Part shown: piece after piece, positions 1 to 3,326 of the stretch
Numbering within the stretch: position 1 is the first letter of the stretch
Layout of the letters: each line of letters starts with the position of its first letter
Assembly (NCBI GenBank): GCA_937871415.1
Contig: CALMQD010000197.1
Span: 1-5,521 of the forward strand
From: an uncultured Phycisphaerales bacterium
Lineage (GTDB): Bacteria > Planctomycetota > Phycisphaerae > Phycisphaerales > UBA1924
Length of the DNA: 5,521 nt
Direction: 5' to 3'
Translations under genes and position numbers: made by a program
The notes under the pieces: model-generated
What the model was told of the DNA's origin: nothing
The model's database searches: none
What the model saw: only the letters and a program-made list of their open reading frames with translations

Positions 1-76
1 GGGAGGCGGCGAGCCGCGGGATCCGCGGGCCGGCGCGGGCGAACAGCGTCGGATCGGCCCGATAACGCGTGCGGGC
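1..76. other. Region downstream of the glycosyltransferase, no gene called
   Basis: No ATG, GTG or TTG start is available on the minus strand in this stretch, and no hairpin with a T-run follows the TGA at 79-77. The frame of the glycosyltransferase stays open for 25 codons beyond its stop with high third-position GC, but with no start codon this cannot be called a gene. Confidence 0.4.
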
Positions 77-2911
77 TCAGCGCTCGCTTGCGCGACGCTG
101 CTTCTTCATGCGGCGGTGCAGCGCGCGGAGTTCGAGCAGGCGGCGAAGACCGACGCCGTCGGTGCGGGAACCGTTGGCGGCGGGGGCCCTGGTGAGGAGG
201 CCGGAGAGGGCGCCGACGAGTGTCGCCCCATGGCGCGCGGGGCTGAGCCCGGCGAGGCGGTGGGCCCAGGCCCAGCCCATGAGCGAGGCGCGGAGGCCCG
301 CGGCGCGGGGGGCGGAGCGCCTGCACGTCCAGCACCAGTTGCGTGTGGCGGTGCGGTGCCAGCGGGTGCTCTTGGTGGGCGGCGCGAGGAGCGGGAAGCA
401 GGCCGCGTTGGTCTGGCCGGAGCCGGAATCGTGCCAGACGGTCCAGCGGGGATCGAAATAGACCGCGCGGGGCCCCTGAACGGCGGAGGCGAGGCGCAGC
501 GCGAGGTCGGTGTCGTTGCGGTAGAGGAAGAACGCGCCCTCATAGCCGCCGACGTTCCGCCAGGCGCTGGCTCGGACGAGGTTGGCGCAGCCCATGACGG
601 GCCAATCGTCGCAAGGCGCGCCGGCGAGGACTTCGGCGAAGGGCCACTCGCTCATCGCGGTGTCGGGGTGGCGCGGGTGGAAGGTGACGGCGGCGAGTTC
701 GTCGCGGCGCGCGAGCAGTTCGACGGCGCGGGAGAAGTGCTCGGGCTCGACGACGGCGTCGTCGTCGAGGATCAGGAGGAACGTGTCTTCGTGCGGAGTC
801 CGCGTGTCGGCCAGCGCGTGGTCGACGGCGCGGTTGAAGGCCTCGACGCCGATGTTCTCGTCGATCGCGAGGACCTCGACAAAGTCGGCGAATCGCTGGA
901 CGACGGCGTCGACGGTGCCGTCGGCGGAGGCGTTGTCGGCGACGATGACGCGGCCCTGGACGACGGGGCCGGACGACTGGTCTGTTGGCGCGGCGGGGGC
1001 GAACACCGGATGATCGAGGAGCGCGGCGAGCGTCTGTTCGAGTTTCTCGCGCCGGTTGTGGCTGAGGACGACGGCGCAGACGGTGGTGGCGCGCGGGGCG
1101 GTCGGTGCGCTCGGCGAGGGACGCGCGAGGCGGCCGGGGTACATCCGCGCCTGGGGCGGGGTCTTGAGCGAGGCGCGGAGCGCGGCCCAGAGCGCGCTGA
1201 AGGCGAATCGGGTGCCGGCAACGAGGCGCGAGAGGCGGCGGGGCCTGCGGAGCACGGCGTTGCCGGTCCAGACCTGGACGATGACGGGCGCGCTGAGCCA
1301 GCAGAACGCCTGGCCGCGGGCCGGCGCGATCGCCACGTCGGGCCGGCGGGCAAGCCCGAGGAGGCGGAGTGCGAAGTCGAAGAGTTCGCCGGCGAAGGAG
1401 CGCCGGTAGCGCGAGACGCGCTCGTGGGAGCGCACGCCGAGCGCTTCGAGCGCGAGGAAGACCTGGGCTTCCTCGCGGTAGGTCAGTTGCAGCGCGGGGA
1501 GGATCTTGACGCGCAGGCGGGCGCGGGACTGCGGGGTGGCCCAGCCCTGCGCCGTGAAGACGCGATCGAGTTCGGCCTCGAGGCTCTTGAGCGGGGTGGA
1601 GGGGAGGACGTCGATGACGCCCGGGGCGGCCTTGCCGGTGACGACGCCGCGAGAGGCGTCGAGGAGCGCGCGAACGTGGAGGCGGGCGAGGTCCTCGCGG
1701 TCGTTGAGGGCCTGCTGGACGGCGCGTCGGACCTCGACGAAGGAGCGTTTGAAGCGGACCTTGAAGCCGCGCTCGACGGCGGCCAGCGTGCCGAAGGCGC
1801 TGCGTCCGGTGTAGTAGCGGGTCCAGGTGGCGAATCGCGAGAAGTGCGGGTGCATCGCGACGGCCCAGGGGACGCAGACGACGCGCCCGCCGGTGACGTC
1901 CTGCATGCGGCGCGTCCACTCGACGTCGTCGCCGTGCAGGAAGTTGTCGGGCATGACGCCGGTGGCTCGGACGGCGTCGGCGCGGACGAGGGCGCAGCAC
2001 GCGGCGAGGTAGTCGGTGTCGATGACTTCGCGGACGCCGACCATGCCGAAGCAGTGCGGCTCCCACCAGCCGCTCTTGCGGTTCACGTGCCCGCCGAGTT
2101 CGAAGCCCTGGCCGGTGAGCGGGTCGGCGAGCGTGGAACCGGCGGCGACGATGGAGCGGTCGCGCTCCATCTCGGTGATGAGTTTCCAGAGCGTGTCGGG
2201 CGCGAGGCGGACGTCGGAGTCGACCATCCAGATGTAGTCGGCGGCCCAGCCCTGGCCGGGCCGGCCCAGCGAGTCGGTCTTAGAGGGGTCGAGGGCGTAT
2301 TCGAGTGCGCGGCGGAGCCCGGCGTTGTACCCGCCGCTGCCGCCGGCGTTGTCGCTCTGGCGCAGGTGCTCGAGTCGGAAGTAAGGATGGGTGGGCGGGG
2401 TGGGGCCCAGGCCGAAGCGCATCTGGCTGAGCGGTTTGTCGCTGGCGTTGTCGACGAGGACCATGCGGAGATCGACGCCGCGCTGGTCGAGCTTGAGGGC
2501 GTCGTCGACGAGCGCCTCGGCGTCGGCGGCGCGGTTGTAGCAGGGGCTGACGAGCACGACTCGGCGCGTGCCGACCCAGTTGGGATGCGGGGGCGGCCCC
2601 TTGGCGCGGATGGCGTCGCCAGCGGGCCCGAGGTCGCAGGTGAGGATGACGGAGCGCGGCGGAAGGTGGACCTGGATCGGGGCGGCGGGGGAGAGCAGGT
2701 CGCCCGGGCGGAGCGCAGGGGCGGCGGTCTGTTCCTCGGCGGAGTGCGACCCCCTGCCTTCGGGGGCGGCTTGGCGTTCGAGCGCGGCGACGTCTTCTTC
2801 AGGGAGGTCGCTCGCGATCAGATTGTCGGGTGACGGCTCGCTCGGAACCCCGAGCGCTTCGCCGGCGGCGGCCTCGGACGAGGGGGAAAGTGACGAGGAA
2901 GGCGGGGTCAC
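77..2911 (-). CDS. Tandem-domain family-2 glycosyltransferase (GlfT2-like domain plus rhamnosyltransferase-like domain)
   Basis: This protein of about 944 residues probably transfers sugars from nucleotide donors to a growing surface glycan at the cytoplasmic face of the membrane; donor and acceptor are unknown. Numbering is from the GTG at 2911. Residues 1-105 are Pro/Ala/Ser/Glu-rich and look disordered. Domain 1 (about 115-375) has VDNAS, the GlfT2/RfbN-like NAGGSGGYNAG (188-198), the metal-binding DSD (231-233), a catalytic-type HGDDVEW (D328, D329, E331) and HPH (354-356). A linker follows. Domain 2 (about 609-827) has ADNAS, DDD (716-718), RNDTDLALRL (D800, D802) and WH (H827). The tail is basic. 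The start is uncertain: no ATG exists in frame in this region and no Shine-Dalgarno site precedes the GTG. Upstream of it the frame continues to a TTG at 3088, but third-position GC drops there and it overlaps the divergent promoter, so I reject that extension. The stop is TGA at 79-77. Two-domain GT2 architecture is certain; the specific activity is not. Confidence 0.92.
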   Translation of the reverse strand: MTPPSSSLSPSSEAAAGEALGVPSEPSPDNLIASDLPEEDVAALERQAAPEGRGSHSAEEQTAAPALRPGDLLSPAAPIQVHLPPRSVILTCDLGPAGDAIRAKGPPPHPNWVGTRRVVLVSPCYNRAADAEALVDDALKLDQRGVDLRMVLVDNASDKPLSQMRFGLGPTPPTHPYFRLEHLRQSDNAGGSGGYNAGLRRALEYALDPSKTDSLGRPGQGWAADYIWMVDSDVRLAPDTLWKLITEMERDRSIVAAGSTLADPLTGQGFELGGHVNRKSGWWEPHCFGMVGVREVIDTDYLAACCALVRADAVRATGVMPDNFLHGDDVEWTRRMQDVTGGRVVCVPWAVAMHPHFSRFATWTRYYTGRSAFGTLAAVERGFKVRFKRSFVEVRRAVQQALNDREDLARLHVRALLDASRGVVTGKAAPGVIDVLPSTPLKSLEAELDRVFTAQGWATPQSRARLRVKILPALQLTYREEAQVFLALEALGVRSHERVSRYRRSFAGELFDFALRLLGLARRPDVAIAPARGQAFCWLSAPVIVQVWTGNAVLRRPRRLSRLVAGTRFAFSALWAALRASLKTPPQARMYPGRLARPSPSAPTAPRATTVCAVVLSHNRREKLEQTLAALLDHPVFAPAAPTDQSSGPVVQGRVIVADNASADGTVDAVVQRFADFVEVLAIDENIGVEAFNRAVDHALADTRTPHEDTFLLILDDDAVVEPEHFSRAVELLARRDELAAVTFHPRHPDTAMSEWPFAEVLAGAPCDDWPVMGCANLVRASAWRNVGGYEGAFFLYRNDTDLALRLASAVQGPRAVYFDPRWTVWHDSGSGQTNAACFPLLAPPTKSTRWHRTATRNWCWTCRRSAPRAAGLRASLMGWAWAHRLAGLSPARHGATLVGALSGLLTRAPAANGSRTDGVGLRRLLELRALHRRMKKQRRASER
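425..1087 (-). other. GT2 domain 2, rhamnosyltransferase-like
   Basis: This is the second GT-A catalytic domain. It begins with a strand and CAVVLSHNRREKLEQTL, a classic GT2 opening. Next come VADNASADGT and NIGVEAFNRAV, the usual N-x-G helix start with Gly-Val-Glu in place of the more common Gly-Gly-Ala. The metal site LILDDDAVVEPEH follows, then the acceptor region GCANLVRASAWRNVGGYEG and FFLYRNDTDLALRL, and finally WTVWHDSGSG. The motif order and spacing match the broad rhamnosyl/N-acetylglucosaminyl transferase group. The segment after it (TKSTRWHRTATRNWCW) resembles the membrane-proximal 'TRN' segment following the catalytic domain in such enzymes, so the tail appears to be in the right frame. 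Confidence 0.85.
1088..1789 (-). other. Inter-domain linker of the double glycosyltransferase
   Basis: About 230 residues separate the two catalytic domains. The first part is charged and predicted helical (KRSFVEVRRAVQQAL, then RLHVRALLDASRGVVTG) and resembles the helical C-terminal region that follows the catalytic domain in GlfT-type enzymes. The second part contains two hydrophobic stretches, around residues 536-550 (FCWLSAPVIVQVW) and 564-578 (RFAFSALWAAL), flanked by Arg-rich segments. These are too short or too polar to call as transmembrane helices with confidence, but could lie on the membrane surface. No known catalytic motif is seen here. Confidence 0.6.
1790..2569 (-). other. GT2 domain 1, GlfT2/galactofuranosyltransferase-like
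   Basis: This is the N-terminal catalytic domain of the double glycosyltransferase. It starts with a beta strand and the PCYNRA segment, followed by the VDNAS nucleotide-binding turn. The Gly-rich NAGGSGGYNAG segment is typical of the branch of GT2 containing mycobacterial galactofuranosyltransferases. The DSD metal site sits in the strand segment IWMVDSDVRL. The acceptor and base region reads FLHGDDVEW, then a Trp-Ala strand and HPH about 25 residues later, with YYTGRSA after it matching the aromatic/Arg segment that closes the fold in GlfT-like enzymes. All expected catalytic acids are present, so the domain looks active. The donor is inferred only by resemblance; UDP-galactofuranose is possible but unproven. 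Confidence 0.85.
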
Positions 2912-3000
2912 AGGCGTGCAGTGTAGCGGCGGGGCCCAGGGCGGAGGGTGTGAGTGAGTCGTAACCTGGGCAATTCCGGCGGCTTGGGTAACGGGTTGGT

Positions 3001-3028
3001 TTGACGCGTTGCGGCGGTCAGGTACACT
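3001..3028 (+). promoter_or_regulatory. Sigma70-like promoter for the cyclophilin gene
   Basis: TTGACG at 3001-3006 matches five of six bases of the -35 consensus. TACACT at 3023-3028 keeps the important TA...T of the -10 box. The spacer is 16 bases, within the working range. Transcription would begin near 3035, leaving an untranslated leader of about 290 nt before the ATG at 3327. The promoter lies about 90 bases upstream of the glycosyltransferase start on the other strand. It was found by eye only. Confidence 0.55.
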
Positions 3029-3044
3029 GAAAGTCGAACCGACA

Positions 3045-3082
3045 GGCCGGCGGCGAGCGAAGAATGCTCGCGGGCGCCGGCC
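3045..3082 (+). promoter_or_regulatory. Strong two-tier hairpin near the 5' end of the leader
   Basis: GGCCGGC (3045-3051) pairs with GCCGGCC (3076-3082). Inside it GCGAGC (3053-3058) pairs with GCTCGC (3066-3071), leaving a seven-base A/G-rich loop. The tiers are separated by an asymmetric internal loop of one and four bases. It would begin about 10 nt after the inferred transcription start. No T-run follows, so it is not a standard terminator. A 5' stabilising or regulatory structure is plausible, though GC-rich DNA forms such pairings easily. Confidence 0.4.
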
Positions 3083-3105
3083 GAACAAGGGGGCGGGCGC
3101 TGCGC

Positions 3106-3128
3106 GGGCGAGGACGGGTGACTCGCCC
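3106..3128 (+). promoter_or_regulatory. Second leader hairpin
   Basis: GGGCGAG (3106-3112) and CTCGCCC (3122-3128) form a perfect seven-base stem around the nine-base loop GACGGGTGA. It lies 23 bases after the first hairpin. It does not match a riboswitch class that I recognise. Confidence 0.3.
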
Positions 3129-3230
3129 TGGGCGGGCGCGGGGGGCAGACAGGAACACGGTCGGCGATCCCCGGCAGGCCTTGCGAGGGGCGTGCGCTGG
3201 CGAATCCCGGCGCGGTTCGTCGATCAACAG

Positions 3231-3264
3231 GGCACGCGCGAGCGACAGGACGGCGCGCGCTGCC
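3231..3264 (+). promoter_or_regulatory. Third leader hairpin
   Basis: GGCA and CGCGCG (3231-3240) pair with CGCGCG (3254-3259) and TGCC (3261-3264), giving ten base pairs with one bulged C at 3260 and a 13-base loop. It lies about 60 bases before the start codon. CGCGCG is self-complementary and common in such DNA, so chance is a real alternative. Confidence 0.25.
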
Positions 3265-3313
3265 GCCCGAAGAATCAAGAGCACGCGGGCGGGTCACACC
3301 TCCCCGCTGCGCC

Positions 3314-3318
3314 AGGAG
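3314..3318 (+). promoter_or_regulatory. Ribosome binding site of the cyclophilin gene
   Basis: AGGAG stands eight bases before the ATG at 3327, an ideal Shine-Dalgarno spacing. It fixes the start against the in-frame ATG seven codons further on (3348), which has no such site. Confidence 0.8.
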
Positions 3319-3326
3319 TTGTCAAG

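Larger units (their letters stand above)
2912..3326. other. Divergent intergenic region with long structured leader
   Basis: These 415 bases separate the two divergent genes. They hold one good promoter facing right, three GC-rich inverted repeats downstream of it, an anti-Shine-Dalgarno-like heptamer (CACCTCC, 3297-3303) and a ribosome binding site. A weak -10-like TACACT on the minus strand (2925-2920) ends 8 bases before the GTG of the glycosyltransferase, which would suit a leaderless message, but no convincing -35 goes with it. Open frames cross the region on both strands, but their third-position GC is clearly lower than in the two flanking genes and their products are Arg/Pro-rich, so I do not call genes here. 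Confidence 0.7.

Noticed and set aside
540..2066. A 508-codon frame on the minus strand within the glycosyltransferase gene.
   Set aside because: It is a shifted frame of the same strand with an extremely Arg/Pro-rich product; the other frame carries all catalytic motifs.
116..2833. A 905-codon open frame on the plus strand, opposite the glycosyltransferase.
   Set aside because: It is antisense to a gene with clear GT2 motifs, and its product is a low-complexity Gly/Ala/Glu/Asp/Val-rich string. Long antisense frames are expected when the true gene has almost no A or T in third positions.
3045..3082. The strong leader hairpin as an intrinsic terminator.
   Set aside because: It is followed by CGAACAAGGGG on the plus strand and preceded by no T-run usable on the minus strand, and it lies at the start rather than the end of a transcript.
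2912..3088. Extension of the glycosyltransferase by 59 codons to a TTG at 3088.
   Set aside because: Third-position GC falls, no ribosome binding site is present, and the extension would cover the divergent promoter and first hairpin. It cannot be strictly excluded.
3201..3230. A tRNA-like GGTTCG element in the leader.
   Set aside because: The bases after GGTTCG do not continue as a T-loop, and no acceptor or anticodon stem could be built around it.
2908..3297. A 129-codon minus-strand frame whose stop overlaps the glycosyltransferase GTG.
   Set aside because: Its product is Arg/Pro/Ser-rich without recognisable fold, third-position GC is well below that of the real genes, and it is antisense to the inferred leader. 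It is kept only as a coupling possibility under the start-site finding.
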